From NCBI RefSeq assembly GCF_900129835.1, contig NZ_FQXA01000003.1:1-64000 (forward strand): DNA of 64,000 bases. The letters are read 5' to 3'. Every line of letters starts with the position of its first letter. Position 1 is the stretch's first letter. This document shows, piece after piece, positions 48,567 to 57,988 of this stretch. The translations under genes and the position numbers were made by a program. The DNA is from Stutzerimonas xanthomarina DSM 18231 (lineage in GTDB: Bacteria; Pseudomonadota; Gammaproteobacteria; Pseudomonadales; Pseudomonadaceae). The notes beneath the pieces are model-generated. The model did no database searches. It was not told the origin of the DNA and saw only the letters and a program-made list of their open reading frames with translations.

Positions 48567-49151
48567 TCAGCCGTCATGGCCATGATTGCGCTGGTAAGTT
48601 TCTGCACCCATCGCAGCTATCTGCGACTCGATCAGCGCATCGAACGGACGAAGCAAACCGTCGAATCGGCCTTCTCCCTCCAGCATGTTCAGGGCCGTGA
48701 CGATCGCCTCGAGCGTTGAAAGCGCACCCGGCGCTGGCGCCTTACGCAGCCGGTAACGCGAAACGAGCCCCGAAGGGAGCGAGACGCGGGGCAAGGTCGC
48801 CAACGCTGGATTGAGATGCAGCATTTTGCGCGCTTTCTTCCAGGTGCCGTCAGGAACGATCAATCGCAGCGGCGCCTCGCTTTTCGCCAGACTCTCAAGC
48901 GGAATGGCGTCGACGCCAGGGAACAGCAGATAGTTATCCTGCTCGTCAGCGGGAAGGCTGACCATTTCACCGACCAACAATTCAGCGCTGCGCAGCCCCA
49001 AGGCGGCCAACCGAGCCGTATTGAGCGCATGCGCGGTTTCGCTGGGGTGTTGCACGATCAGTACCCGCGTCGTGCTGGTCAGCGAAGGGATCAACGGGCA
49101 CAGACAGTGGCTGGCAGGACGCTGGCAGCGAGAACATTGTGGGCGGGACAT
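48567..49151 (-). CDS. DTW-domain tRNA-uridine aminocarboxypropyltransferase
   Basis: 194 aa. An N-terminal zinc cluster CSRCQRPASHCLCP and the family's catalytic motif seen as PDGTWKKARKML (the DxTW motif), with SRYRLRKAPAPGALSTLEA. E. coli TapT and human DTWD enzymes use SAM to make acp3U in tRNA. I assign the family, not the target tRNA. AGGAG precedes the ATG at 49151. Ends 8 bases from the convergent DUF454 gene. Confidence 0.86.
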   Translation of the reverse strand: MSRPQCSRCQRPASHCLCPLIPSLTSTTRVLIVQHPSETAHALNTARLAALGLRSAELLVGEMVSLPADEQDNYLLFPGVDAIPLESLAKSEAPLRLIVPDGTWKKARKMLHLNPALATLPRVSLPSGLVSRYRLRKAPAPGALSTLEAIVTALNMLEGEGRFDGLLRPFDALIESQIAAMGAETYQRNHGHDG

Positions 49152-49233
49152 GACTTCTCCTATAACAGGGAGCAGTCTGCCATACCGCAGGCTATGCTGG
49201 TCGCACTCATCGGGCCCTAGGAGACATCCACCA

Positions 49234-49905
49234 ATGATCACGCTCCACCATCTGGAAAACTCCCGCTCGCAACGTGTGCTGTGGCTGCTGGAGGAGCTGC
49301 AGGTACCGTACGAAATCAAGCGTTACGCCCGGGACCCGAAAACCATGCTGGCGCCGCCGGAACTGAAGCAGGTTCACCCCTTGGGCAAGTCTCCGGTCAT
49401 TACAGACGGAGATCTGGCGCTGGCCGAGTCCGCAGCCGTCCTGGAGTATTTGATGGAGCGTTATGGCGAAGGCCGGCTGGCGCCAGCTGCAGGGACGCCG
49501 GAACACCATCGCTTTCGCTACTGGATGCACTACGCGGAAGGCTCAGCGATGCCGCCACTGCTGCTGCGGCTGGTCTTCGACCGCGTCGCCAACGGGCCGA
49601 TGCCATTCTTCATTCGCCCCGTGGCCCGGGCGATCGCAAAAGGGGCCAATCAGGCATTCATTGGCCCGCAGCTCAAACTTCATCTGGACTATATGGAGAA
49701 CGAGTTATCCAAAACGCAGTGGTTCGCCGGCGATCACTTCAGTGTGGCGGACATTCAGATGAGCTTTCCGCTGGAGGCCGCCCAGTCGCGCGCAGGACTG
49801 GACTCCAGCCGACCGAATTTGACTGCGTTTTTGAAACGTATAAGAGACAGGCCCGCTTATCAGCGCGCCGTTGAAAAAGGTGGTCCGGTGATGCCGGGGC
49901 GCTAA
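49234..49905 (+). CDS. Glutathione S-transferase
   Basis: 223 aa. N-terminal thioredoxin-fold domain (LHHLENSRSQRVLWLLEEL, with the cis-proline in GKSPVI and AESAAVLEYL for glutathione binding) and an all-helical C-terminal domain with DHFSVADIQMSFPL. The family's Ser/Cys at the active site is probably Ser10-Ser12. The substrate is unknown. TAGGAG lies upstream of the ATG; it is divergent from the DTW gene. Confidence 0.9.
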   Translation: MITLHHLENSRSQRVLWLLEELQVPYEIKRYARDPKTMLAPPELKQVHPLGKSPVITDGDLALAESAAVLEYLMERYGEGRLAPAAGTPEHHRFRYWMHYAEGSAMPPLLLRLVFDRVANGPMPFFIRPVARAIAKGANQAFIGPQLKLHLDYMENELSKTQWFAGDHFSVADIQMSFPLEAAQSRAGLDSSRPNLTAFLKRIRDRPAYQRAVEKGGPVMPGR

Positions 49906-49930
49906 GCCACCACGCCCGGCATCGCCAAGA

Positions 49931-50056
49931 TCAGCGACGCCGGGCCGCTACCTTGTCTCGTTCCGCACGGACCGGGATAGGCTGCAAACGAGGCGGTTCG
50001 ACAAACCCAAGCGCCACTGCCAGATTCCAGCACACACTATTGAGCCATGCTTTCAT
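49931..50056 (-). CDS. Small 41-residue protein, unknown
   Basis: Minus-strand ATG at 50056 with GGAGGGG 7 bases upstream; stop TGA at 49933-49931. The predicted protein has a hydrophobic N-terminal half (MKAWLNSVCWNLAVALGF) and a second half PPRLQPIPVRAERD ending in an arginine cluster. The ribosome site and the amphipathic plan support it as a real gene, and I think similar short proteins exist in pseudomonads, though I cannot verify that here. Function unknown. The flanking bases of the 329-base gap otherwise hold only a hairpin. Confidence 0.6.
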   Translation of the reverse strand: MKAWLNSVCWNLAVALGFVEPPRLQPIPVRAERDKVAARRR

Positions 50057-50126
50057 GGTCTAACCCCTCCTACTGATACGGGTTTTGGTGGAGCCATGGG
50101 ACTTCGAGATCAGCATAACCCAACAA

Positions 50127-50156
50127 CTGCAACATCGCCTGTGGTAGGTGTTGCAG
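50127..50156 (-). terminator. Hairpin downstream of aceK
   Basis: Perfect 8-bp arms CTGCAACA (50127-50134) and TGTTGCAG (50149-50156), with a 14-base loop, about 80 bases after the aceK stop. On the minus strand TTGTTGGGTT follows, only weakly T-rich, so terminator status is tentative. Confidence 0.4.
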
Positions 50157-50234
50157 AGTGTGCAGCCGCCGCGCTGTTCGTCCGGCCCTTATCAATAGCG
50201 ACCCATATCGCATGGAAGCGTTCGCGTCGCGCGA

Positions 50235-51956
50235 CTACTGGGCAGGCTGCGCCTTGCGACGATACGGAAAGACGTCGATCACCTTGCCTGCGCTGATGGC
50301 CTGTTGCAGGCCCTGCCAGTAGTTGGCGTCGTAGAGTTCTCCGTGCAGCTTTGCGAACAGCCGGCGCTGCTGGATGTCTGCAAACAAAAAGCGAGGAAAC
50401 TCTTCGGGAAACACATCGTTGGGTCCAACGGAATACCAGGGTTCGGAGGCCATTTCGTCTTCGGGGTATCGGGGCTCGGGTATATGGCGGAAATTAACTT
50501 CGGTGAGAAAGCAGATCTCGTCGTAATCGTAGAATACGACGCGGCCATGACGGGTCACCCCAAAGTTCTTCAGCAGCATGTCTCCAGGAAAGATGTTGGC
50601 GGCTGCCAGTTGCTTGATGGCCAGCCCGTAATCTTCCAACGCCTCATGCACCTGCTGTTCGCTTGCGTTTTCGACATATAGGTTCAAGGGCGTCATCCGC
50701 CGCTCGGTCCAACAGTGACGCACCAATACCGTATCGCCCTGAACCTCGACCGTAGAGGGCGCAACCTCCAGCAGTTCGGCAAGGCACTCGGGATCGAACT
50801 TGTCCTTGGGGAAGCGAAAGTCTGCGAACTCCTGGGTATCAGCCATGCGCCCCACTCGATCGACACTTTTCACCAAGCGATATTTCTCTACAACTGTCGT
50901 GCGGCTGACGTTCTTGGTATGGGAAAAACGATCCTTGATGATCTTGAACACGGTATTGAAGCCCGGCAGCGTGAACACGCTCATGACCATCCCGCGCACG
51001 CCCGGCGCCATGACAAATTTGTCGTCGGTAGTCGCCAGATGGTTGATCAACGCGCGGTAGAACTCCGACTTGCCGTGCTTGTAGAAGCCGATCGAGGTGT
51101 AGAGCTCGGCGATGTGTTTGCCTGGCAACATCCGCTTGAGGAAACCGATAAACTCCGCCGGGATCGGAACTTCAACCATGAAGTACGAACGGGTGAAGGA
51201 GAAAATGATCGAGACTTCCGCCTCGTCGGTAATCAGGGCATCGGCAACCAGTCCATCACCTTCGCGGTGCAACAGCGGGATGACCAGCGGCCATTGCTCG
51301 TCGCAGGTAAAGATGCGCCCCACAAGGTAGGCGCCCTTGTTGCGATACAGCACCGAAGTGAAGAGCTCAACGATGAGCTCCGGATCTTTGCAAACCCAGT
51401 CTGGCAAGGACAGCTGCAGCTGCGTCTCGAGCCGCCGCAGATCTCCCTCCCGGTCACCGTACGGCACATCGAATGCGAAATCGCTGAGGATCTGCTCCAG
51501 CACGCCATGCAGATCCCCGCCGGGTTGGTAGCGCCGCGTCTGCGCCATCCGTTGAGCGCGATTAGCGGGTCGGGTGGTGTGGATGAACATGGTGCTGTCG
51601 TTGATGCAGTCATGGCTGAACAAGGTACAGAAGATCGAGTTGTACCAAGTCTCGGAAAGTTCATCGTCAAAGCGCGGGTTGATCAATCCAATGTATTCGC
51701 CTTTGACCTGCGGCCAACGGTTCACGTCGAGCAGAACCTGTGGGTCCATAACAGAGCGCAAGGCCGCTGCGGTTTCGCCGACCTTCTGTTCGTACAGGTT
51801 GATGCGCGCCGCCGATGCGTGCTGAGCTTCCTGCCACCGGGCTTGTTCGAAGCGCGCCTTGGCGCCTACGGTGATTAGCCTGAAATGTTCGCGGTAGTCA
51901 TCGAACCCCAGAAGGATCTGTCGGGCGATCTCGAGGTCCGGCGAATGCTGCGCCAT
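50235..51956 (-). CDS. aceK: Isocitrate dehydrogenase kinase/phosphatase
   Basis: 573 aa, close to the 578 of E. coli. Bifunctional enzyme that phosphorylates Icd to divert isocitrate into the glyoxylate shunt. The regulatory N-terminal half and the kinase-like C-terminal half are present, with the nucleotide loop in [16 protein letters not shown] and the catalytic-site [21 protein letters not shown]. The ATG at 51956 gives the expected start ([21 protein letters not shown]). Confidence 0.93.
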   Translation of the reverse strand: MAQHSPDLEIARQILLGFDDYREHFRLITVGAKARFEQARWQEAQHASAARINLYEQKVGETAAALRSVMDPQVLLDVNRWPQVKGEYIGLINPRFDDELSETWYNSIFCTLFSHDCINDSTMFIHTTRPANRAQRMAQTRRYQPGGDLHGVLEQILSDFAFDVPYGDREGDLRRLETQLQLSLPDWVCKDPELIVELFTSVLYRNKGAYLVGRIFTCDEQWPLVIPLLHREGDGLVADALITDEAEVSIIFSFTRSYFMVEVPIPAEFIGFLKRMLPGKHIAELYTSIGFYKHGKSEFYRALINHLATTDDKFVMAPGVRGMVMSVFTLPGFNTVFKIIKDRFSHTKNVSRTTVVEKYRLVKSVDRVGRMADTQEFADFRFPKDKFDPECLAELLEVAPSTVEVQGDTVLVRHCWTERRMTPLNLYVENASEQQVHEALEDYGLAIKQLAAANIFPGDMLLKNFGVTRHGRVVFYDYDEICFLTEVNFRHIPEPRYPEDEMASEPWYSVGPNDVFPEEFPRFLFADIQQRRLFAKLHGELYDANYWQGLQQAISAGKVIDVFPYRRKAQPAQ

Positions 51957-52109
51957 AACATTTCTCTCGCTGCGTAAAAGCCTTGAGCTTATCCACCGGC
52001 CATGCCCAATGAAAGCCGGACAGCTCAACGGGCGTTTTGAAAGCCAGATCGGAGTTGCCAGAAGAGCCTACCTCGCCAACACTGATAAGCCGTACGCCGG
52101 AGCCCTGCC

Positions 52110-53075
52110 ATGCGACCTCTCGACCTGTTGCGTCTGCTCAGTCTTGCCGCTATCTGGGGCGCCAGTTTTCTTTTCATGCGCATCATCGCGCCGGAGCTTG
52201 GCACCCTCCCCACGGCGTTCTTTCGGGTGTTGTTCGCCTGCATCGGTCTGCTGACGATTCTGATGATCATGCGGACCCGCTGGGACTTTCGCGGCAAGCT
52301 CAAGCTGTGCCTGATCCTGGGGATGATAAATTCCGGCGTGCCATTCGCGCTGTATGCCTTGGCGGCGCAGTTCCTGCCAACTGGCTATTCGGCGATCTTC
52401 AATGCAACCACACCGATGATGGGCGTACTCATCGGTGCATTGTTCTTCGCCGAAGCATTGACCGCAGCGAAACTGGTCGGCGTACTGTTTGGCCTGAGCG
52501 GCGTAGCCTTGCTGACGCGCACCGGCCCGGTGGCTTTCGATCTGCAATTGCTGATCGGTGCACTGGCGTGCCTGGGTGCAACAGCGTGCTATGGGTTTGG
52601 CGGATTCCTGACCCGACGCTGGATCAACCAACATGGCGGTCTGACGAGCGAATTGGTCGCCTTTGGAAGCCAGGCCGGAGCAGCCCTATGTCTGCTGCCG
52701 CCGTTCATCGTTTCGCTGCTGATCGTTCCTCCGGTTTCCTGGGGCGACAGCACCGTCTGGCTAAGCCTTGCTGGCCTCGGCATCGTCTGCACAGCCTTCG
52801 CTTACATTCTGTACTTCCGCTTGCTTGCGGATATTGGCCCGGTACGAACCTTGACGGTGACGTTCATCATTCCGCCATTTGGTGTGCTGTGGGGCGCCCT
52901 GTTTCTGGGCGAACCGCTGGACTGGGCCTATGCCTACGGCGGTGCACTGATCGCTGTGGCGCTCTGGCTCGTGCTGAAGCAGGCGCCGAGCCCAATAGCG
53001 CCGCCTCAGACCCAACACGACCAGGCGAATGCGGCACTCGTATCCTCTGCTGATCTGGAGCTGCGTCGGGACTGA
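52110..53075 (+). CDS. EamA/DMT-family transporter
   Basis: 321 aa, ten TM helices in two EamA repeats. LSLAAIWGASFLFMRIIAPELG starts the first and LPPFIVSLLIVP begins the later membrane segments. It is unlike the 38636 transporter in detail, so it is a paralogue with another cargo. It is divergent from aceK and ends 24 bases from the convergent cysK stop. Confidence 0.85.
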   Translation: MRPLDLLRLLSLAAIWGASFLFMRIIAPELGTLPTAFFRVLFACIGLLTILMIMRTRWDFRGKLKLCLILGMINSGVPFALYALAAQFLPTGYSAIFNATTPMMGVLIGALFFAEALTAAKLVGVLFGLSGVALLTRTGPVAFDLQLLIGALACLGATACYGFGGFLTRRWINQHGGLTSELVAFGSQAGAALCLLPPFIVSLLIVPPVSWGDSTVWLSLAGLGIVCTAFAYILYFRLLADIGPVRTLTVTFIIPPFGVLWGALFLGEPLDWAYAYGGALIAVALWLVLKQAPSPIAPPQTQHDQANAALVSSADLELRRD

Positions 53076-53099
53076 AGATTCAGTCCCGCCCAGTACCGA

Positions 53100-54074
53100 T
53101 TACTGTTGCAGTTCCTGCTCGCCGAACACGTCGGAAAACAACATGGTCGACAGGTAGCGTTCGCCGGAATCGGGCAGGATCACCACGATGTTCTTGCCCT
53201 GCATTTCCGGCTTCTCGGCCAAGCGTACCGCTGCGACCATCGCCGCACCGCAGGAGATACCACAGAGGATGCCTTCCTCACGCATCAGGCGCAGCGCCAT
53301 GGCCTTCGATTCATCGTCGTCGACACGCTCAACCTGGTCGATGATCGACAGATCCAGATTCTTCGGAATGAAGCCGGCGCCAATGCCCTGAATCTTGTGC
53401 GGGCCGGGCTTGAGCTCTTCGCCGGCCATGGCCTGGCTGATCACAGGTGAGCTGACTGGCTCCACCGCGACGCTAAGAATCTGCTTGCCCTGGGTATTCT
53501 TGATATAGCGCGACACGCCGGTGATAGTCCCACCCGTTCCCACGCCAGCCACCAGCACGTCGATGCTGCCTTCGGTGTCGTTCCAGATTTCCGGCCCGGT
53601 GGTCTTTTCGTGAATGGCGGGGTTCGATGGGTTGTCGAACTGTTGCGGCATGAAATAGGTATCGGGATCGGAGGCTGCAATCTCGGCGGCTTTCTCGATT
53701 GCGCCGTTCATGCCTTTTGCAGGCTCGGTAAGCACCAGCTCAGCGCCGAGCGCCTTCAGCACCTTGCGGCGCTCCAGGCTCATCGAGGCCGGCATGGTCA
53801 GCATCAGCTTGTAGCCACGCGCCGCTGCGACGAACGCCAGGCCGATGCCCGTGTTGCCCGAAGTCGGCTCGACCAGCGTCATGCCCGGCTTCAATCGCCC
53901 GCTTTCTTCCGCATCCCAGATCATCGCCGCGCCGATCCGGCACTTGACTGAATAGGCGGGATTACGACCTTCGATCTTGGCCATGATGCTGACGCCCTTG
54001 GGCCCCAGTCGGTTGATCATTACCAGTGGCGTATTGCCGATGGTTTGCGCGTTGTCAGCGAAGATGCGGCTCAT
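53100..54074 (-). CDS. cysK: Cysteine synthase A (O-acetylserine sulfhydrylase)
   Basis: 324 aa, PLP-dependent. The Schiff-base lysine is in [14 protein letters not shown] (Ser before Lys, as in CysK), the substrate loop is [11 protein letters not shown], and the phosphate-binding loop is [10 protein letters not shown]. It makes cysteine from O-acetylserine and sulfide. The family's usual -SSSVK- is replaced by -YSVK-, common in this subgroup. Confidence 0.93.
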   Translation of the reverse strand: MSRIFADNAQTIGNTPLVMINRLGPKGVSIMAKIEGRNPAYSVKCRIGAAMIWDAEESGRLKPGMTLVEPTSGNTGIGLAFVAAARGYKLMLTMPASMSLERRKVLKALGAELVLTEPAKGMNGAIEKAAEIAASDPDTYFMPQQFDNPSNPAIHEKTTGPEIWNDTEGSIDVLVAGVGTGGTITGVSRYIKNTQGKQILSVAVEPVSSPVISQAMAGEELKPGPHKIQGIGAGFIPKNLDLSIIDQVERVDDDESKAMALRLMREEGILCGISCGAAMVAAVRLAEKPEMQGKNIVVILPDSGERYLSTMLFSDVFGEQELQQ

Positions 54075-54212
54075 GACGGTATCCCTGCGATGAAAAAACC
54101 AGACTGATGAGCCTAAGCGCAGTCACCCGACTCGTCCAGCCGAACTCATGGTCTGCGGGCAGGGTCAATTCAGGACCAGAGCCGCCCATGCCTCCACCCA
54201 ACCAGGCCTCCG

Positions 54213-55286
54213 ATGAAAACACGTTACCGACGCCCGCTGTGGATCTTGCTGTTGCTGGCACTACTGCTGCTGGTTGCTCACCTTGCACTGCCGTACGTCG
54301 TGCTCAACTACCTGAACGGCAAGCTCGCGGACATGGGTGACTATCGCGGCCACATCGAAGACGTCGATCTAGCCTGGTGGCGTGGCGCCTATCGACTGAA
54401 CGATCTGGTGATAGAGAAAAAGAACGAACAGGTCCAGGCGCCTCTGTTCACCACCGACGCCGTCGATATTGGGCTGAGCTGGAAGGCGCTTTGGAAGGAC
54501 CAAGCGCTGGTCGGCGAAATCACGCTGGAACAGCCGCACCTGAACTTCGTGGATGGTGAGGAAAAGGAAAGCTCGCAAACCGGCGATGGTGTCGAATGGC
54601 GGGATCGCCTCGATGAGCTGATGCCGTTCACGCTTAACGAACTGAAAGTGGTCGACGGACAGGTCTCGTTTCGCAACTTCCAGGCAGACCCGCCCGTCCA
54701 CGTCTATGCCAGCGCCATCAATGCCAGCCTCTTCAACCTGACCAATACTGCCAATCAGGAGCAGGGCCGCGTCGCACGTTTCGAAGGCACTGCTCAATTC
54801 TTCAATCAGGCCCCTATGGAGGCCAGTGCGCAGTTCGATCCCTATACAGACTGGGAAGACTTCCAGTTCAGCTTGCGTGTAACAGATGTCGATCTGACCA
54901 AACTGAATGATTTCAGCAACGCCTACGGAAGCTTTGACTTCGCCGGCGGTACCGGCGACCTGGTAATAGAAGCCGAGGCCAAGGACGCTCAGCTCGATGG
55001 CTATATCAAACCATTGCTGCGTAATGTCGAAGTGTTCAACTTCGAGCAGGACATCGAGAATGAAGACAAGGGATTTTTTCGTGGCATCTGGGAAGCGGTT
55101 GTCGGCGGTGGCGAGGAAGTCCTGCAGAACCAGCGCAAGGAACAATTCGCTACGCGCGTTGAGCTGAATGGAAGCACTAAAAATGCTGATGTCAGCCCAT
55201 TTCAGGCGTTCGTTGCAATTCTTCGCAATGCCTTTGTCGAGGCCTTCTCAGCTCGTTTCGAGCGCTCGCTTGGCGAAGATAAATAA
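54213..55286 (+). CDS. DUF748 (AsmA-like) inner-membrane-anchored periplasmic protein
   Basis: 357 aa. One N-terminal TM anchor (about residues 9-30), then a periplasmic beta-rich domain with the DUF748 pattern (YRLNDLVIEKKN, VSFRNFQADPPVHVYASAINASLFNL). AsmA/DUF748 proteins are linked to phospholipid transport and outer-membrane integrity; that link is inference for this gene. The gap to cysK is 138 bases, divergent. Confidence 0.83.
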   Translation: MKTRYRRPLWILLLLALLLLVAHLALPYVVLNYLNGKLADMGDYRGHIEDVDLAWWRGAYRLNDLVIEKKNEQVQAPLFTTDAVDIGLSWKALWKDQALVGEITLEQPHLNFVDGEEKESSQTGDGVEWRDRLDELMPFTLNELKVVDGQVSFRNFQADPPVHVYASAINASLFNLTNTANQEQGRVARFEGTAQFFNQAPMEASAQFDPYTDWEDFQFSLRVTDVDLTKLNDFSNAYGSFDFAGGTGDLVIEAEAKDAQLDGYIKPLLRNVEVFNFEQDIENEDKGFFRGIWEAVVGGGEEVLQNQRKEQFATRVELNGSTKNADVSPFQAFVAILRNAFVEAFSARFERSLGEDK

Positions 55287-55315
55287 TAAGCACGAACACC
55301 TACGGAACGGCTGCC

Positions 55316-55332
55316 CATTCAGTGACTGAATG
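55316..55332. promoter_or_regulatory. 17-bp perfect palindrome before the moxR operon promoter
   Basis: CATTCAGT-G-ACTGAATG ends 11 bases upstream of the -35 of the downstream promoter. A one-base centre makes a DNA operator more likely than an RNA hairpin, and no T run follows. Confidence 0.5.
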
Positions 55333-55343
55333 ATCCACTCACG

Positions 55344-55372
55344 TTCACACTCGTGCACCCATCACTTATAGT
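55344..55372 (+). promoter_or_regulatory. Sigma70 promoter of the moxR-GFA-VWA operon
   Basis: TTCACA (55344-55349), a 17-bp spacer and TATAGT (55367-55372), about 60 bases before the moxR ATG. Good matches at both elements and ideal spacing. Confidence 0.7.
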
Positions 55373-55430
55373 CGACCGCCTAATTCAACGTTAAGCGCCT
55401 GCGTGCCAGGCCCGATGCAAGGAAACTCCG

Positions 55431-56276
55431 ATGAAGTTCGAAGGCACCCAGTCCTACGTCGCCACCGACGACCTGAAGCTTGCGGTGAACGCCGCCATCA
55501 CCCTCGAGCGTCCGCTTCTGGTGAAGGGCGAGCCGGGCACCGGAAAAACCATGCTGGCCGAGCAGCTCGCAGAATCTTTTGGCGCGCAGTTGATCACCTG
55601 GCACATCAAGTCCACCACCAAAGCCCATCAAGGCCTTTACGAATACGATGCGGTGAGTCGTCTGCGCGACTCGCAGTTGGACTCAGACCGTGTCCACGAC
55701 GTACGTAACTACATCAAGAAGGGCAAGCTGTGGGAGGCGTTCGAGTCCGAACAGCGCGTCATCCTGCTAATCGACGAGATCGACAAGGCCGATATCGAGT
55801 TCCCCAACGATCTGCTGCAAGAACTCGACAAGATGGAGTTCTACGTTTACGAGACCAACGAAACCATCAAGGCCAAGCAGCGGCCGATCATCATCATTAC
55901 CTCGAACAACGAGAAGGAATTGCCCGACGCCTTCCTGCGCCGCTGTTTCTTCCACTACATCGCCTTCCCTGATCGCGACACGCTGCAGCGGATCGTCGAC
56001 GTGCACTACCCCAATATCAAGAAGGATCTGGTGGCCGAAGCGCTGGATGTGTTCTTTGATGTACGTAAGGTGCCAGGCCTGAAGAAGAAGCCGTCCACCA
56101 GCGAACTGGTCGACTGGCTGAAACTGTTGATGGCCGACAACATCGACGAAGCCGTCCTGCGCGAGCGCGATCCGACCAAGGCGATCCCGCCGTTGGCCGG
56201 CGCCCTGGTGAAAAACGAGCAAGACGTACAGTTGCTAGAGCGCCTGGCGTTCATGAGTCGTCGCGCCAGTCGCTGA
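55431..56276 (+). CDS. MoxR-family AAA+ ATPase
   Basis: 281 aa. Walker A GEPGTGKTMLAEQL, a MoxR-type insert, Walker B VILLIDEIDKAD, and sensor 1 in IITSNNEKELPDAFLRRC. MoxR ATPases act with a VWA protein as a metal-inserting or assembly chaperone (as CbbQ-CbbO, NorQ-NorD, RavA-ViaA). The VWA partner is two genes downstream. AAGGAAACTCCG precedes the ATG. Confidence 0.9.
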   Translation: MKFEGTQSYVATDDLKLAVNAAITLERPLLVKGEPGTGKTMLAEQLAESFGAQLITWHIKSTTKAHQGLYEYDAVSRLRDSQLDSDRVHDVRNYIKKGKLWEAFESEQRVILLIDEIDKADIEFPNDLLQELDKMEFYVYETNETIKAKQRPIIIITSNNEKELPDAFLRRCFFHYIAFPDRDTLQRIVDVHYPNIKKDLVAEALDVFFDVRKVPGLKKKPSTSELVDWLKLLMADNIDEAVLRERDPTKAIPPLAGALVKNEQDVQLLERLAFMSRRASR

Positions 56277-56327
56277 CCCGGCGGCGTCTCATAGGAGCCG
56301 GACGTCTCACTTACTGGAGAAAGATCC

Positions 56328-56726
56328 ATGCAAACGCATACCGGTAGTTGCCTCTGTGGCGTCGTTCGTTATCGCATCGACGCTCCGATCAACGAGCTGA
56401 CCCATTGTCACTGCAAGATGTGTCGCAAAGCCCACGGTGCGGCTTTCGCCACTTATGCGAGCGTGCCGCTGGATGCGTTTCACTTTCTCTCCGGAAAGGA
56501 TCAGTTGGGTGTCTATCACTCGTCCGATCATGTGACACGGACGTTCTGCATTCGCTGCGGCTCCAACCTGCAATTCGTCGACAACCGCGAGCATGAGCTC
56601 GGTGTCGCTGCCGGCACGCTCGACTCACCATTACCCGCCCCGCCGCAGGCGCACATTTTCGTGCGCTCCAAGGCGGACTGGTATGAGATCCGAGACGGTC
56701 TGCCGACTCACAACGAAGATCTCTGA
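56328..56726 (+). CDS. GFA/CENP-V-domain zinc protein
   Basis: 132 aa. SCLCGVVRY plus CHCKMCRKAHGAAFATYA and FCIRCGSNLQF give the Gfa zinc-binding pattern (CxC, CxxC, CxxC type). Some relatives condense glutathione with formaldehyde, but several turned out to have no such activity, so the enzyme name is not secure. It sits between moxR and the VWA gene with gaps of 51 and 47 bases, in the same direction. Confidence 0.87.
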   Translation: MQTHTGSCLCGVVRYRIDAPINELTHCHCKMCRKAHGAAFATYASVPLDAFHFLSGKDQLGVYHSSDHVTRTFCIRCGSNLQFVDNREHELGVAAGTLDSPLPAPPQAHIFVRSKADWYEIRDGLPTHNEDL

Positions 56727-56773
56727 ATCAATCATGAAAAGCTGCCGCCACGACGGCAGCCCGAGGTTCTGCC

Positions 56774-57952
56774 ATGTTGCTTGGCTTGTTCAATGAGATG
56801 CGCGCCGCAAAGGTTCCGGTGTCGGTGCGCGAACTGCTCGATCTGATCAATGCGCTGAAACACAACGTCGTGTTCGCTGACATGGATGAGTTCTACTACC
56901 TGTCGCGTGCCATTCTGGTGAAGGACGAGCGGCACTTCGACAAGTTCGATCGCGCCTTCGGCGCCTACTTCAAAGGCCTGGAAAATCTCGATCAACACAT
57001 AGAAGCGCTAATTCCAGAGGAATGGCTACGCAAGGAGTTCGAACGTTCGTTGAGCGATGAAGAGCGCGCCAAGATCGAGTCGCTAGGTGGTCTGGACAAG
57101 CTGATCGAGGAGTTCAAGAAGCGTCTCGAGGAGCAGAAAGGCAAACATGCCGGCGGTAACAAGTGGATCGGCACGGGCGGTACCAGTCCTTTTGGCTCCG
57201 GCGGCTACAACCCCGAGGGCATCCGCATCGGTGATGCCGGCAAGCGCCAGGGCAAAGCGGTTAAAGTCTGGGATCAGCGCGAATACAAGAACCTGGACGA
57301 TCAGGTCGAGCTGGGCACGCGCAACATCAAGGTCGCTCTGCGCCGCTTGCGCAAATTTGCTCGCCAGGGTGCGCAGGATGAACTGGACCTGGACGGCACC
57401 ATCGACCACACCGCGAAAGACGGCGGCCTGCTGAATATCCAGATGCGCCCCGAGCGTCGCAATGCGGTAAAGCTACTGATCCTGTTCGACATCGGCGGTT
57501 CGATGGATGCGCACGTCAAGGTCTGCGAAGAGTTGTTCTCGGCCTGCAAGACCGAGTTCAAGCACCTCGAGTATTTCTACTTTCACAACTTCATTTACGA
57601 ATCGGTCTGGAAAAACAACTTCCGCCGCACCTCGGAGCGCACTTCGACTCTTGATCTGCTGCACAAGTACGGCGCGGACTACAAAGTCGTGTTCGTTGGC
57701 GATGCCGCCATGGCGCCCTACGAGGTTACCCAGCCCGGGGGCAGCGTTGAACACTGGAATGAAGAGGCCGGTTACGTCTGGATGCAGCGCTTCATGGAAA
57801 AATACAAGAAGCTCATCTGGATCAACCCTTACCCGAAAGACACCTGGGGCTACACCTCTTCCACCGGCATCATCCGCGACTTGCTGGAAGACCGCATGTA
57901 TCCGCTGACCTTGAGCGGGCTGGAAGAAGGTATGAAGTTCCTGTCGAAATAG
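56774..57952 (+). CDS. VWA-domain protein (CoxE-like), MoxR partner
   Basis: 392 aa. A helical N-terminal half with charged coiled coil (about residues 85-125), a glycine-rich linker, then a VWA domain from about residue 230. The MIDAS first motif reads FDIGGSMDAH, with Gly in place of the first Ser of DxSxS, a form common in CoxE-type proteins. It is expected to pair with the MoxR ATPase. Cytosolic; the client is unknown. Confidence 0.87.
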   Translation: MLLGLFNEMRAAKVPVSVRELLDLINALKHNVVFADMDEFYYLSRAILVKDERHFDKFDRAFGAYFKGLENLDQHIEALIPEEWLRKEFERSLSDEERAKIESLGGLDKLIEEFKKRLEEQKGKHAGGNKWIGTGGTSPFGSGGYNPEGIRIGDAGKRQGKAVKVWDQREYKNLDDQVELGTRNIKVALRRLRKFARQGAQDELDLDGTIDHTAKDGGLLNIQMRPERRNAVKLLILFDIGGSMDAHVKVCEELFSACKTEFKHLEYFYFHNFIYESVWKNNFRRTSERTSTLDLLHKYGADYKVVFVGDAAMAPYEVTQPGGSVEHWNEEAGYVWMQRFMEKYKKLIWINPYPKDTWGYTSSTGIIRDLLEDRMYPLTLSGLEEGMKFLSK

Positions 57953-57988
57953 GCCGTTTCCGGTTAACCATTGCAAGGATGCAAATAA

